NCBI RefSeq assembly: GCF_013386585.1
Contig: NZ_JACARO010000002.1
Coordinates: 124,001-188,000, forward strand
Reading direction: 5' to 3'
Length of the DNA stretch: 64,000 nucleotides
DNA from: Pseudomonas sp. P7548
GTDB taxonomy: Bacteria; Pseudomonadota; Gammaproteobacteria; Pseudomonadales; Pseudomonadaceae
Under the pieces are notes generated by a model. That model did no database searches. It had not been told where the DNA came from and saw nothing but the letters and a program-made list of their open reading frames with translations. This document shows, piece after piece, positions 49,748 through 58,656 of this stretch (positions within the stretch are counted from its first letter, which is position 1; each line of letters begins with the position of its first letter). Both the position numbers and the translations under genes were made by a program.

Positions 49748-51022
49748 TTAGACCTTCACGTCTCCCAACGGCGGCAACTTCGCCAGCTTCAACGCCACCA
49801 GCAACGCGCCAATCAACAGCGCCACGATAAACGCCCCAATCCCATTCCACCCGGCAAAGTGCCAGAAGAACCCGCCCGCTGTCCCGGCAATACTCGACCC
49901 CACGTAGTAGCAGAACAGGTACAGCGACGACGCCTGCCCCTTGGCTTTCACCGCGCGACGGCCGATCCAGCTGCTGGCCACCGAGTGGGCGCCGAAGAAG
50001 CCGAAGGTGAAGATCAGCATGCCTGGCACCACCAGCCACAGTGGGGTGAACAGCGTCAGGGCCATGCCGGCGAGCATCAGCACGATGGTGCCCCACAGCA
50101 CGCGACGGCGGCCTAGGCGGTCGGCGAGGGAGCCGATTTTGGCCGAACTGTAAATGCCCGAGAGGTACACCAGCGACAGCAAGCCCACCACGGCCTGGCT
50201 CAGGCCATACGGGTCGGCGAGCAGGCGATAGCCGATGTAGTTGAACATCGTCACGAACGCGCCCATCAGCAAGAAGGCTTCAAGAAACAGCCACGGCAAG
50301 CCGGCGTCCTTGAAGTGCATGACAAAACCATCGAGCAAGGTGCGCGGCTTGAGGCTGCTGGCGCGGAAGTTGCGCGATTCGGGGAGGATTTTCCAGAACA
50401 CCGTGGCGGCGATCAGGGCCAGGGCGCCGATGATCAGCATTGCGGTGTGCCAGCTCACAAAATCGATCAGCACGCCGATGATCAGCCGCCCGCTCATGCC
50501 GCCAATGGCATTGCCGCCGATGTAGAGCCCCATCGCCAGGCCGATGTGCTGCGGGTGGATCTCTTCGCTCAGGTAGGTCATCGCAACGGCGGCCAGGCCG
50601 CTCAGCGACAGGCCCACCAATGCGCGCATGAACAGAATGCCTTCCCAGGTCGGCATCAGGCCGCTGGCAATGGTCGCCAGGGCGGCGCAGAACAGTGCGG
50701 ACACCATCACCGGCTTGCGCCCCAGGGTGTCGGAGATCGGCCCGGTGATCAGCAGACCCAGCGCCAGCATCGCGGTCGCCACCGACAGGATCAGGCTGCT
50801 TTGTGCCGCATTGATGGAAAATTCGTGGGACAGCGCCGGCATCATCGGTTGCACGCAGTACAGCAGGGCAAAAGTGGCGAAACCGCCGGAGAACAGCGCC
50901 AGCACCGTGCGCATGAACATCGGCGTGCCTTTTTCGATGTACTGCTCGTTGAGCTGGGCGACGACTTCGTCCAGGGCGGTAGGCGGGACTTCTTGAGCGA
51001 GTGGAGCGACAGCAGCTTTCAC
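49748..51022 (-). CDS. MFS transporter (YnfM-like)
   Basis: This 424-residue inner-membrane protein has about 12 membrane helices after a 40-residue hydrophilic N-terminus. The MFS loop signature is GPISDTLGRKPVM, with a second-half repeat SLADRLGRRRVLWG. Family resemblance is to the YnfM/YgaY exporter group. The substrate is unknown. The start is GTG at 51022. It is divergent from a LysR regulator, which probably controls it. Confidence 0.87.
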   Translation of the reverse strand: MKAAVAPLAQEVPPTALDEVVAQLNEQYIEKGTPMFMRTVLALFSGGFATFALLYCVQPMMPALSHEFSINAAQSSLILSVATAMLALGLLITGPISDTLGRKPVMVSALFCAALATIASGLMPTWEGILFMRALVGLSLSGLAAVAMTYLSEEIHPQHIGLAMGLYIGGNAIGGMSGRLIIGVLIDFVSWHTAMLIIGALALIAATVFWKILPESRNFRASSLKPRTLLDGFVMHFKDAGLPWLFLEAFLLMGAFVTMFNYIGYRLLADPYGLSQAVVGLLSLVYLSGIYSSAKIGSLADRLGRRRVLWGTIVLMLAGMALTLFTPLWLVVPGMLIFTFGFFGAHSVASSWIGRRAVKAKGQASSLYLFCYYVGSSIAGTAGGFFWHFAGWNGIGAFIVALLIGALLVALKLAKLPPLGDVKV

Positions 51023-51095
51023 GGGGACCTCGGGGAGGAAGAGCAGGCCAGGACCGGCACTGCAAAAAAGAATATAGCTGGCTAATGATTCTTTC

Positions 51096-51105
51096 CAATA
51101 TATTG
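51096..51105. promoter_or_regulatory. Candidate LysR operator in the divergent promoter region
   Basis: CAATATATTG is a perfect 10-base palindrome lying 42 bases before the LysR start, in the 124-base gap between the LysR and MFS genes. It contains a T-rich dyad as expected of LysR sites but is not a clear T-N11-A box. Confidence 0.3.
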
Positions 51106-51146
51106 TTCGACCTGTTTAAGAGCTTTTACGACCTAATGAGGCTTGC

Positions 51147-52040
51147 ATGGAATTGCGTCACTTGCGGTACTTCATCGCCGTCGCCGAAGAACTGCATTTC
51201 GGCCGCGCCGCGCAGGTGCTGGGCATCTCGCAACCTCCGCTGAGCCAGCAGATCCAGGCGCTGGAGCAAGAAGTCGGTGCACGGTTGTTCGAGCGTACCA
51301 ATCGTCGGGTCGAGCTGAGCGAGGCGGGACGACTGTTCCTGCACGAGGCGCGATTGGTGCTGGCCCAGGTCGACAAGGCTTCCGATGTGGCACGGCGTGC
51401 GCAATTGGGCGAACTGGGTGAGCTGAAGATCGGCTTCACCTCCTCGGCACCGTTCAACGCCAGCATCCCCAAGGCGATCTTCGCGTTTCGCCAGGCATTC
51501 CCGGCGGTGCATCTGAACCTGCAGGAAATGAGCAGTACCGAGGTGGCTGACTCGCTGGTGGATGAGTCGATCCAGGTCGGCCTGATGCGCCCGCTGCCGC
51601 TGCCGGATTCCCTGAGTGTGGTCGAACTGATGCGCGAGCCACTGGTGGCTGTATTGAGCGCCGGCCACCCACTGGCACACGGCAGTGAACGAGGCCTGCA
51701 CCTGGCGCAGCTGGCGCAGGAGCCGTTCGTGTTTTTCCCACGCAGCTACGGCAGCGGCCTCTATGCGCAACTGATCAACCTGGCCCGAGACGCCGGTTTC
51801 AGCCCGCACTTCGCCCAGGAAGCCGGGGAGGCCATGACCATCATCGGCCTGGTGGCGGCGGGGCTGGGCGTATCGGTGCTGCCGGCGTCTTACCAGCGCA
51901 TCCGGATCGACGGGGTGGTGTATCGCACGCTGCTGGATGAAGAAGCGATGACAGCCGTGTGGCTGGTGCAACGAAAAGGCGCGCAAACGCCAATGGCCCA
52001 AGCGTTTGTCGAACTGCTGACCCGCAAAGCAACCTTGTAG
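51147..52040 (+). CDS. LysR-family transcriptional regulator
   Basis: This is a 297-residue regulator with an N-terminal helix-turn-helix (FGRAAQVLGISQPPLSQQIQ, about residues 19-38) and a C-terminal inducer-binding domain (about 90-295). It is likely to control the divergent MFS gene and itself. The final leucine codon and TAG stop are part of a GII repeat (TTGTAGTGAGCGGG), so the C-terminus may have been set by that insertion. Confidence 0.9.
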   Translation: MELRHLRYFIAVAEELHFGRAAQVLGISQPPLSQQIQALEQEVGARLFERTNRRVELSEAGRLFLHEARLVLAQVDKASDVARRAQLGELGELKIGFTSSAPFNASIPKAIFAFRQAFPAVHLNLQEMSSTEVADSLVDESIQVGLMRPLPLPDSLSVVELMREPLVAVLSAGHPLAHGSERGLHLAQLAQEPFVFFPRSYGSGLYAQLINLARDAGFSPHFAQEAGEAMTIIGLVAAGLGVSVLPASYQRIRIDGVVYRTLLDEEAMTAVWLVQRKGAQTPMAQAFVELLTRKATL

Positions 52041-52167
52041 TGAGCGGGCTTGCCCCGCGCGGCAGCGTGTCAGGTATGTTGAGGCGTCTGGTGCCCCGTG
52101 CGGCGGCGTGTCAGTCGGCTCAAACGAACCTGACACACCGCCGCGTGGGGCAAGCCCGCTCACTACA
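52036..52167. repeat. REPIN, GII type, overlapping a stop codon
   Basis: GTGAGCGGGCTTGCCCCGCG (52040-52059) pairs with its complement at 52144-52163. Inner pairs are GCGGCGTGTCAG and similar. The outer TTGTAG bases contain the TAG stop of the LysR gene. It lies between that gene and the convergent aryl-polyene operon. Confidence 0.9.
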
Positions 52168-52171
52168 TGAC

Positions 52172-52567
52172 TTAGTTCATGCCATTACTGCGCAGCGCCG
52201 CCATGATGTCGCGGTCGAGCATGCTCACCCAGCGGTTGTAGTTGCGATGGATCGTACCGTCCTTGTAGCCCAGGTCGCGGCTGTCGCGGTAGGTGATGGC
52301 GTAGCTGTTGCGGGTGTAGCGGATGTCGATGGCGGCATAAAACTGGTTACGCACGTTGATCTCGGCCTGCACCAGTTGCGGGCTCAGGCGCTGGACCGTC
52401 CATTCGCGCTTTTGCAGGGCGTTGACGATGATCACCTTCATTTTCTCTTCACTGACCTGGGTGTTGGCCGGCAGGTCGTGCTGGGTGTTGAGGATCGGTT
52501 TGTTGGTGCAACCGGCGGTGACCAACAGGGCCAGGGTGATCAGGGTAGCGCGTAGCAAGGAAGACAT
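52172..52567 (-). CDS. Small lipoprotein at the end of the aryl-polyene operon
   Basis: This 131-residue predicted lipoprotein has a lipobox TAGC with the acceptor cysteine near residue 20. The rest is a mixed alpha/beta domain (MKVIIVNALQKREWTV, YAAIDIRYTRNSYAITYRDS) of unknown function. It follows the ketosynthase gene by 26 bases in the same direction and is read as the last gene of the operon. I do not recognise a characterised homologue. Confidence 0.75.
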   Translation of the reverse strand: MSSLLRATLITLALLVTAGCTNKPILNTQHDLPANTQVSEEKMKVIIVNALQKREWTVQRLSPQLVQAEINVRNQFYAAIDIRYTRNSYAITYRDSRDLGYKDGTIHRNYNRWVSMLDRDIMAALRSNGMN

Positions 52568-52593
52568 TCCGTATTCTCCAATCGATTTAACAG

Positions 52594-53820
52594 TCAGGAC
52601 CAGCGGCGAAAGATCAGCGACGTGTTGACGCCGCCAAAGGCAAAGTTGTTGTTCATTACGTAGTCGTGGTGCATCTCGCGAAATTCACCCTGCAGGTAAT
52701 CCAGTTCGCCGCACTGCGGGTCCACTGAATCCAGGTTGAAGGTGTGCACGTACTGGTTGCGGTTCATCATCTCGATGCTGAACCACGACTCAAGCGCCCC
52801 GCAGGCCCCCAGGGTGTGGCCAAGGAAACTCTTCTGCGAGCTGATGGGCATGCGGCTGCCGAACAGGCTGCTGGTGGCCAGGGTCTCGGCGATGTCGCCC
52901 TGGTCGGTAGCCGTGCCGTGACCGTTGACGTAGCCGATCGCAGAGGGTTCCAGTCCGGCATCTTCCAGCGCCAATTCCATCGCACGGCGCATGGTTTTCT
53001 GCTCGGGGCGAGTGGTGTGCTGGCCGTCGGCGTTGCTGCCGAAGCCGACCAGCTCGGCGTGGATATGCGCCCCACGGGCCAGCGCGTGCTCCAGTTCTTC
53101 GAGCACCAGCATGCCGCCGCCTTCACCGATCACCAAGCCATCGCGGCCGCTGTCGTAGGGGCGCGGGCTGGTCTGGGGGGCGTCGTTTTTCAGGCTGGTG
53201 GCGTACAGCGCATCGAACACCATGGCTTCGGTCGGGCACAGCTCTTCGGCACCCCCGGCGAGCATCAACGGCAAACGTCCGAACTTGATTGCCTCGTAGG
53301 CATACCCGATGCCCTGGCTACCGCTGGTGCAGGCGCTGGAGGTGGGGATCAACCGCCCGGTGAGGCCGAAGAAGATGCTGATATTCGCCGCCGTGGTGTG
53401 CGGCATCATGCGCACATAGGAGTTGGCGTTCAGCCCCTCGGCCACTGAGTTCAGCAGCATATTGCCGAACGCTTTGATCTCGTCGGTGCTGCCGGTGGAC
53501 GAACCGCAGGCCACGCCCATGCGCCCGTCTTTGATCGACTCGTCGCCGAGCAGGCCGGCGTCCTGCAGCGCCTGCTCTGCGGCCCATACGGCGAGGCGCG
53601 AAACACGGCCCATGCTGCGCAGCTGCTTGCGCGTCCAGTGGGCGGGCACGACGAAGTCGTCGATCGGCCCGGCCAGGCGCGTGTTCAATTCAGTGAAACG
53701 GTCCCACTCGTCCATGCGCCGGATGCCGCTGCGGTTGGCGCGGAAGTTGGCGGCGATGGTCTCCCAATCGCCACCCAGGGAGGTCATGCCGGCCATGCCG
53801 GTGACTACGACGCGCTTCAT
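52594..53820 (-). CDS. apeR: Beta-ketoacyl-ACP synthase of aryl-polyene synthesis (ApeR-like)
   Basis: This 408-residue FabF-type ketosynthase has the active triad complete: C164 (SSACTSGSQG), H301 (VNGHGTATDQ) and H335 (SFLGHTLGACG). In aryl-polyene systems ApeR is thought to start or extend the chain alongside the ApeO enzyme. ATG at 53820 is chosen because it overlaps the preceding stop (TGATG) and begins MKRVVVTGM; an in-frame GTG two codons earlier is less likely. The symbol follows the Xenorhabdus/E. coli naming by position and type. Confidence 0.85.
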   Translation of the reverse strand: MKRVVVTGMAGMTSLGGDWETIAANFRANRSGIRRMDEWDRFTELNTRLAGPIDDFVVPAHWTRKQLRSMGRVSRLAVWAAEQALQDAGLLGDESIKDGRMGVACGSSTGSTDEIKAFGNMLLNSVAEGLNANSYVRMMPHTTAANISIFFGLTGRLIPTSSACTSGSQGIGYAYEAIKFGRLPLMLAGGAEELCPTEAMVFDALYATSLKNDAPQTSPRPYDSGRDGLVIGEGGGMLVLEELEHALARGAHIHAELVGFGSNADGQHTTRPEQKTMRRAMELALEDAGLEPSAIGYVNGHGTATDQGDIAETLATSSLFGSRMPISSQKSFLGHTLGACGALESWFSIEMMNRNQYVHTFNLDSVDPQCGELDYLQGEFREMHHDYVMNNNFAFGGVNTSLIFRRWS

Positions 53821-54548
53821 CAGCACAGGCCTCCGTTTACGGCCAGCACCTGGCGCGTGATATAGCCGGCCTCGGCCGACATCAGGAAATTCACCGCGCC
53901 GGCCACCTCTTCCGGAGTGCCCATGCGCTGCGCGGGGATCATCTTCATCAGCTCTTCCACCGGCACATTCTCATCAAGCATCGCCGTGTCGATCAGGCCG
54001 GGCGCCACGCAGTTGACCGTGATCTTGCGCTTGCCCAGCTCGATGGCCAGGGCCTTGGCGGCGCCGATCAAACCGGCCTTGGAGGCGCTGTAGTTGACCT
54101 GGCCACGGTTGCCGATCAAGCCGGACACCGACGTGATGCACACGATACGCCCGGCCGCGCGACGTCGGATCATCGGCATCATCACCGGGTGCAGCACGTT
54201 GTAGAACCCGTCGAGGTTGGTGCGCATCACCACGTCCCAGTCGTCTTCCGACAGGGCCGGGAATGCACCGTCGCGGGTCAGGCCGGCGTTGAGCACCACG
54301 CCGTAGTAGGCGCCGTGCTGTTCCACGTCGGCTTCGAGGATTGCCTTGCACACGGCACGGTCCGCCACATCGAACTGCAGCACCCGCGCCTTGCGGCCCA
54401 GGGCTTGGATTTCGACTTGCACTGCGTCGGCTTCGGCGCGGCCACTGCGGCAATGCAGCACGATGTCATGGCCGGCCTGGGCCAGGCGCAAGGCGATGGC
54501 GCGGCCGATGCCACGGCTGGAGCCGGTGACCAGTACGGATTCAGTCAT
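53820..54548 (-). CDS. apeQ: 3-oxoacyl-ACP reductase of aryl-polyene synthesis (ApeQ-like)
   Basis: This 242-residue short-chain dehydrogenase of the FabG type reduces the keto group after each extension. The nucleotide motif is TGSSRGIG (residues 9-16). NAG is at 88-90, and the catalytic Ser140, Tyr153 and Lys157 are in place (NYSASKAG). It overlaps apeP by four bases and apeR by one base. Confidence 0.9.
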   Translation of the reverse strand: MTESVLVTGSSRGIGRAIALRLAQAGHDIVLHCRSGRAEADAVQVEIQALGRKARVLQFDVADRAVCKAILEADVEQHGAYYGVVLNAGLTRDGAFPALSEDDWDVVMRTNLDGFYNVLHPVMMPMIRRRAAGRIVCITSVSGLIGNRGQVNYSASKAGLIGAAKALAIELGKRKITVNCVAPGLIDTAMLDENVPVEELMKMIPAQRMGTPEEVAGAVNFLMSAEAGYITRQVLAVNGGLC

Positions 54549-55006
54549 GGCGTTACGTCCTTCGATTCATCTAAATAGTTGGCCGCCTGGGGCGGTCGGA
54601 ATACGTTCAAGCGGGCGCTAGCCAAAATGCCATCACCGGTCAGGTGGCATTCGAACACACCCATGCCATTGTCGTCTTCCAGGGAACGCAGGCCGTGGAT
54701 GGTCAGCTCGGCGCCGGCTGGGAAGTGTTCCACATTGCATTCGTACTTGCGTGTGCCCAACAGGAAACCCAGTTCCACGGCTTCGCCTTTCTGGCGCGCA
54801 CGGCAGCCGGCGTAGGCCGCGACACTTTGCGCCATCAGCTCGATACCGACCCACGCCGGCAGGCTGCCGTCGTCGTGGCTGAACAGGCCACCGGGCTTGA
54901 CGGTGACGCGGGTGTGAACCTGCTCTTCATCGAACGACAACACTTGGTCGATCAGGATCATGTCGCCCGCGTGGGGCAGCAGTTCAGCGAGTGGCCAATC
55001 GATCAT
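54545..55006 (-). CDS. apeP: Hotdog-fold 3-hydroxyacyl-ACP dehydratase subunit (ApeP-like)
   Basis: This 153-residue hotdog-fold protein in the aryl-polyene pathway works with a second subunit (ApeI) to remove water and leave each conjugated double bond. His12 (LLPHAGDMILID) and the helix VGIELMAQSVAAYAG match the family. It begins within the end of apeO by four bases. The partner subunit is not in the window and would be expected past position 64000. Confidence 0.87.
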   Translation of the reverse strand: MIDWPLAELLPHAGDMILIDQVLSFDEEQVHTRVTVKPGGLFSHDDGSLPAWVGIELMAQSVAAYAGCRARQKGEAVELGFLLGTRKYECNVEHFPAGAELTIHGLRSLEDDNGMGVFECHLTGDGILASARLNVFRPPQAANYLDESKDVTP

Positions 55007-56169
55007 GGGGCCTCTGCGATTATCAGGCTGACGTTGTTGCCGCCGAAGGCAAACGAATTGCTCATCAGGCAGCGTTTTTTCAAGGTGTCACCGGCTTGCG
55101 CCCAGTGCAGGGCCGGCAGCGCCGGGTCGGCCTGGCCGTCCCAGACATGGGGCGGCACCACGCCGTGGGCCAGGCTCAACCAGCAGAACGCGGCCTCCAG
55201 TGCACCGGCGGCGCCCAGGGTGTGGCCGCTCATGGGCTTGGTCGACGAACAGGCCACGCCTTGGGGGAACAGTTGGGCAACCGCCAGGCTTTCCATGGCG
55301 TCATTGTGTTGGGTCGCCGTGCCGTGCAGGTTCAGGTAACCGATCTGCTCGGGCGCAAGTTTGGCGCTGGCCAGCGCCTTGCGCATCGCTTGCAGCGCGC
55401 CCTTGCCGGTGGGTTCCGGCGCGGAGATATGGTGCGCGTCGCAGCTGGCGCCACTGCCCAGCAGCGCGATGGGCGCGGTCTCGCGGCTCATCAGGAACAG
55501 CACTGCGGCTTCGCCGATGTTGATGCCGTTGCGGTTCACCGAGAACGGGTTGCAACGCTGGCTCGACACGGCTTCCAGCGAGGTGAAGCCGTTGAGGGTC
55601 AGCTTGCACAGGCTGTCGACGCCGCCGCAGATCACCGCATCGCACACCCCCAGGTCCAGCAGGCGCTGGGCACTCATCAGTGCGCGCGCGCTGGAGGTGC
55701 AGGCGGTGGAAATCACATACGCCGGGCCGCTCACTTGCAGCCAGTCGGCGAGGAAGTTGGCCGGTGCGCTGAGTTCCTGTTGCTGGTAGTCGTAATCACC
55801 GGGGAACTGGTTGTCGCGCAGGTAATGCGCAATACCACGGCTCGCCTCGTCAATGCCCGACGTACTGGTGCCGAGCACAATGCCGACCCGCGAGGCGCCA
55901 TACGTTTCAATGGCCTGACGGATCTGTGCCTCAATCTGCAGCGCCGCTTCCAGCAACAGCTGGTTATTGCGGCTGCTTTGCTGGTTCAGCTCCGTTGGGA
56001 TGGTCGCCAATTCACCGGGCACGCCGGCCACCGGCAGCACACGCTCCGGTACCCAGCCGCTTTCGGCGCGCATGCCGGAACAGTCGCCGGCAAACAGGCT
56101 GCGACTGACTTCGTCCTGGCCACGGCCGAGGGCACAGATTACGCCGAGGGCGTTGAGGTAGGCGGTCAT
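55003..56169 (-). CDS. apeO: Beta-ketoacyl-ACP synthase of aryl-polyene synthesis (ApeO-like)
   Basis: This 388-residue ketosynthase has C157 (STACTSSARAL), H282 (LNLHGTATQH) and H316 (PMSGHTLGAAG). The family partner is a chain-length-factor-like protein, ApeC, not seen here. It is shorter than FabF and lacks some N-terminal residues (MTAYLNALGVICALG). It overlaps the DUF3261 gene stop by four bases (ATGA). Confidence 0.87.
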   Translation of the reverse strand: MTAYLNALGVICALGRGQDEVSRSLFAGDCSGMRAESGWVPERVLPVAGVPGELATIPTELNQQSSRNNQLLLEAALQIEAQIRQAIETYGASRVGIVLGTSTSGIDEASRGIAHYLRDNQFPGDYDYQQQELSAPANFLADWLQVSGPAYVISTACTSSARALMSAQRLLDLGVCDAVICGGVDSLCKLTLNGFTSLEAVSSQRCNPFSVNRNGINIGEAAVLFLMSRETAPIALLGSGASCDAHHISAPEPTGKGALQAMRKALASAKLAPEQIGYLNLHGTATQHNDAMESLAVAQLFPQGVACSSTKPMSGHTLGAAGALEAAFCWLSLAHGVVPPHVWDGQADPALPALHWAQAGDTLKKRCLMSNSFAFGGNNVSLIIAEAP

Positions 56170-56648
56170 CGTGCGGCCCCCAGCGGGCTGACGCGGTAGC
56201 TCAACGGTTGCCCGCTCATGTTCACACTGAAGACCTCAGACGACTGGTACACGATCTGCCAGTGGCCGGGCAGCGTGCGGGTAAGGTCCATGGCCTGCGC
56301 GGTGGGATACAGCTTTCGCACATCGTCCGCCGACGTCAGGGCGAATAACAGGGCGGCGAACAACTCCCGCGCCTGGGGGTTGGGCGGCAGCAAGCCGTCG
56401 GCCTGCCACTGGCCATCGACCAGCTTCTGCCGGGCTTGGGGAATGCCCAGCGGGTCCATCATCGACCAGCGAATCGCACCGCCTTCTCGCTGGATCACCA
56501 GCAGCCAGTCCTGGCTTTGACCGTCTGCCTGGCGCTGAACATGCAGTTGCATGGGCAGCGTCAGGGTCGGGATTTTCTCGGGCAGCGGTGGCTGGCTGGC
56601 GCAAGCGCTCAGCAGCAACAGGCAGCCGATCAGCAGCAGACGCATCAT
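56166..56648 (-). CDS. DUF3261 lipoprotein of the aryl-polyene cluster
   Basis: This 160-residue predicted lipoprotein has a signal MMRLLLIGCLLLLSAC with the lipid-accepting cysteine near residue 16. The remainder is a beta-rich domain typical of DUF3261 (WLLVIQREGGAIRWSMMDP). It occurs in aryl-polyene clusters next to the ApeM exporter and LolA-like carrier. Its job is probably pigment transfer to the outer membrane. ATGA overlap with the methyltransferase gene. Confidence 0.82.
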   Translation of the reverse strand: MMRLLLIGCLLLLSACASQPPLPEKIPTLTLPMQLHVQRQADGQSQDWLLVIQREGGAIRWSMMDPLGIPQARQKLVDGQWQADGLLPPNPQARELFAALLFALTSADDVRKLYPTAQAMDLTRTLPGHWQIVYQSSEVFSVNMSGQPLSYRVSPLGAAR

Positions 56649-57379
56649 AGTGCCGGGCCCGCCAAGGGTTTGCGTGCCACGCAGTTCACCAGGGTTTCCT
56701 CACGCTGCCCCACCGGCGGCGGGTTGCGCAGGCCCCAGCGCTCCAGCAGGCCAAAGTCGCTGGAGCGACTCCACCACAGGTACGGGTAGGAGACGTTCTG
56801 CGGGCCAAATTCGAAGCCCTGATCGCTCAGCATCTCCAGGTATTCCTCGGCGCTTTTCTGCACGTGCATGGGGTGGCGGAACAGCCAGCGAATCACCCAG
56901 GTGTCGATGTACGCTTCGGTGGATTCGGCAAACAGCAGATAACCGCCCGGCTTGAGCACGCGGTAAAACTCCTTCAGCGCGCGATGCTGCTCCACCAGGT
57001 GGTGGAAGGTCTGGTGGCAGAACAGGATGTCGACGCTTGCGTCCGGCACCTCGAGGGTGGCGCAGTCGCTGCCGATCAGCTCCACATCCAGGCCCTGGCG
57101 CGCAGCTTCGGCCTTGCTCAATGCCAGGCTGTGAGGGTCGGCGTCCAGGCCGATCAAGCGGGCAGGGGCGAACACCTGCTGCAACAGCTTGAAGGATTTG
57201 CCCTGGCCGCAGCCGGCATCCAGCAGCACTGGCGCCACCGGCAGCGGCTCGCTGAACAGGCTGCGCAGGTCGTTGATCGCTACGCGCAGTACATGGTGCT
57301 GCCAGGTGTGGCTGCGCAGAAACCAGAAACCGAACTTGGTTTCCTCGACGTAGTTTTTACTGAGGTATTGAGTGCTCAC
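56645..57379 (-). CDS. SAM-dependent methyltransferase in the aryl-polyene operon
   Basis: This 244-residue class I methyltransferase has motif I VLLDAGCGQGKS, then LIGLDADPHSLAL, and the core FCHQTFHHLVEQHRALKEF. The GTG at 57379 is chosen: it overlaps the flavoprotein stop (GTGA) and follows AGGGG. The ATG at 57397 lies before that ribosome site. The substrate is unknown; ring O- or C-methylation of the pigment head group is a guess from context. Confidence 0.83.
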   Translation of the reverse strand: MSTQYLSKNYVEETKFGFWFLRSHTWQHHVLRVAINDLRSLFSEPLPVAPVLLDAGCGQGKSFKLLQQVFAPARLIGLDADPHSLALSKAEAARQGLDVELIGSDCATLEVPDASVDILFCHQTFHHLVEQHRALKEFYRVLKPGGYLLFAESTEAYIDTWVIRWLFRHPMHVQKSAEEYLEMLSDQGFEFGPQNVSYPYLWWSRSSDFGLLERWGLRNPPPVGQREETLVNCVARKPLAGPAL

Positions 57380-58623
57380 GCGGCATCCCCTGCACAAATC
57401 TGCGACAACATCCGTAGCCGTCGCTTGGGCTCACTGACAAACGGGTTGCGCTCGTCCCACGCATAGCCGGCGAGGATCGAGCTGATCATCCGGCGAATCT
57501 CCGGCGAACTGCCAGGATGGAAGATTACATCCTGGAAGGTGCCGGCATACCAGCCTTCGACGTAGCAACGGAAGGTGTCGACACCGCGCTTCAACGGCTC
57601 GGCAAACTCGGTTTGCCAGTCCACCGTCTCGCCGTTCAATTGGCGATGCAACAGGCCTGCGGCCATGCTCGCCGAACGCATGGCGATGGTCACGCCGGAA
57701 GAGAATACCGGGTCGAGGAATTCCGCCGCGTTGCCCAGCAGCGCAAAGCCTGGGCCGTGCAGGCTTTTGACGTTGGCCGCGTAACCGCCGATGGTGCGCG
57801 CCGGGGTGTCCCACACCGCGTTTTTCAGCACGCTGGACAGGCTTGGGGTTTCGTCGATAAAGCCGCGCAGGCACGCATCGAGGTCACCGTCGCGGCCGTC
57901 GAAATGTTCCTTGGCCGCGACCACCCCCACCGAGCAGCGACCGTTGCTGAACGGGATGGTCCAGAACCAGATATCGCGCTGCGTCGGGTGCGTGGTGACG
58001 AGGATCTTGGTGCGGTCAAAGCCCGGGTGTTCGATGCGGTCTTCGACGTGAGTGAACACCGCCTGGCGCACCGGGAAATCCGACGGTACATCCAGGTCCA
58101 GCAGGCGCGGCAGCACGCGGCCGTAACCGCTGGCATCCAACACGAACGTGGCCTTGAGGTGGTACTCGCTGCCGTTCTCGCGGCGCACGTGCAGGTAGCG
58201 GCAATCGCCTTTGAAGTCCACGCCGACGAGGGTTTCGCCGTAGCGGATCTCCACCCCTTGCAGCGCGGCCTGGTCAGCCAGCAACTTGTCGAAGTCACCG
58301 CGCTGCACCTGGAAGGTGGTGGGCTTGCCGTTGCTGAAGGTATCGCTGAAATCAAACGCACTGTAGCGCTCGCCCCAGGCGAACGCGGCGCCGGTTTTCA
58401 GCTGGAACCCCGCGGCCTGCACCGCGTCGAGCATACCGGCTTCTTCGATGAAGTCGATGCAGTGGGACAACAGGCTTTCGCCGATGGAAAAACGTGGAAA
58501 ATGCTGGCGCTCGATGACCAGTACGTCATGCCCTTTGCGCTTGAGCAGAGCTGCCGCGATGGCGCCGGACGGCCCGGCACCGATCACCACGACCTGGCGA
58601 CGTTCCATTTCAACTGTGGGCAC
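57376..58623 (-). CDS. Flavin-dependent halogenase-like oxidoreductase
   Basis: This is a 415-residue FAD protein of the tryptophan-halogenase superfamily. The FAD site is GAGPSG (residues 15-20). Both halogenase signature motifs are present: WFWTIP (219-224, the WxWxIP motif) and FLDPVFSSG (302-310, the FxxPxxSxG motif). K76, in GFQLKTGAAFAWG, sits where phenol-type halogenases carry the catalytic lysine. The GTG start has GGAG close upstream. It could chlorinate or brominate the aryl ring of the polyene, as in brominated xanthomonadins. It could also be a related hydroxylase or desaturase. Confidence 0.8.
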   Translation of the reverse strand: MPTVEMERRQVVVIGAGPSGAIAAALLKRKGHDVLVIERQHFPRFSIGESLLSHCIDFIEEAGMLDAVQAAGFQLKTGAAFAWGERYSAFDFSDTFSNGKPTTFQVQRGDFDKLLADQAALQGVEIRYGETLVGVDFKGDCRYLHVRRENGSEYHLKATFVLDASGYGRVLPRLLDLDVPSDFPVRQAVFTHVEDRIEHPGFDRTKILVTTHPTQRDIWFWTIPFSNGRCSVGVVAAKEHFDGRDGDLDACLRGFIDETPSLSSVLKNAVWDTPARTIGGYAANVKSLHGPGFALLGNAAEFLDPVFSSGVTIAMRSASMAAGLLHRQLNGETVDWQTEFAEPLKRGVDTFRCYVEGWYAGTFQDVIFHPGSSPEIRRMISSILAGYAWDERNPFVSEPKRRLRMLSQICAGDAA

Positions 58624-58656
58624 GAGGGCTCCTTGCCGCGTTGGCGATAATCGGGT

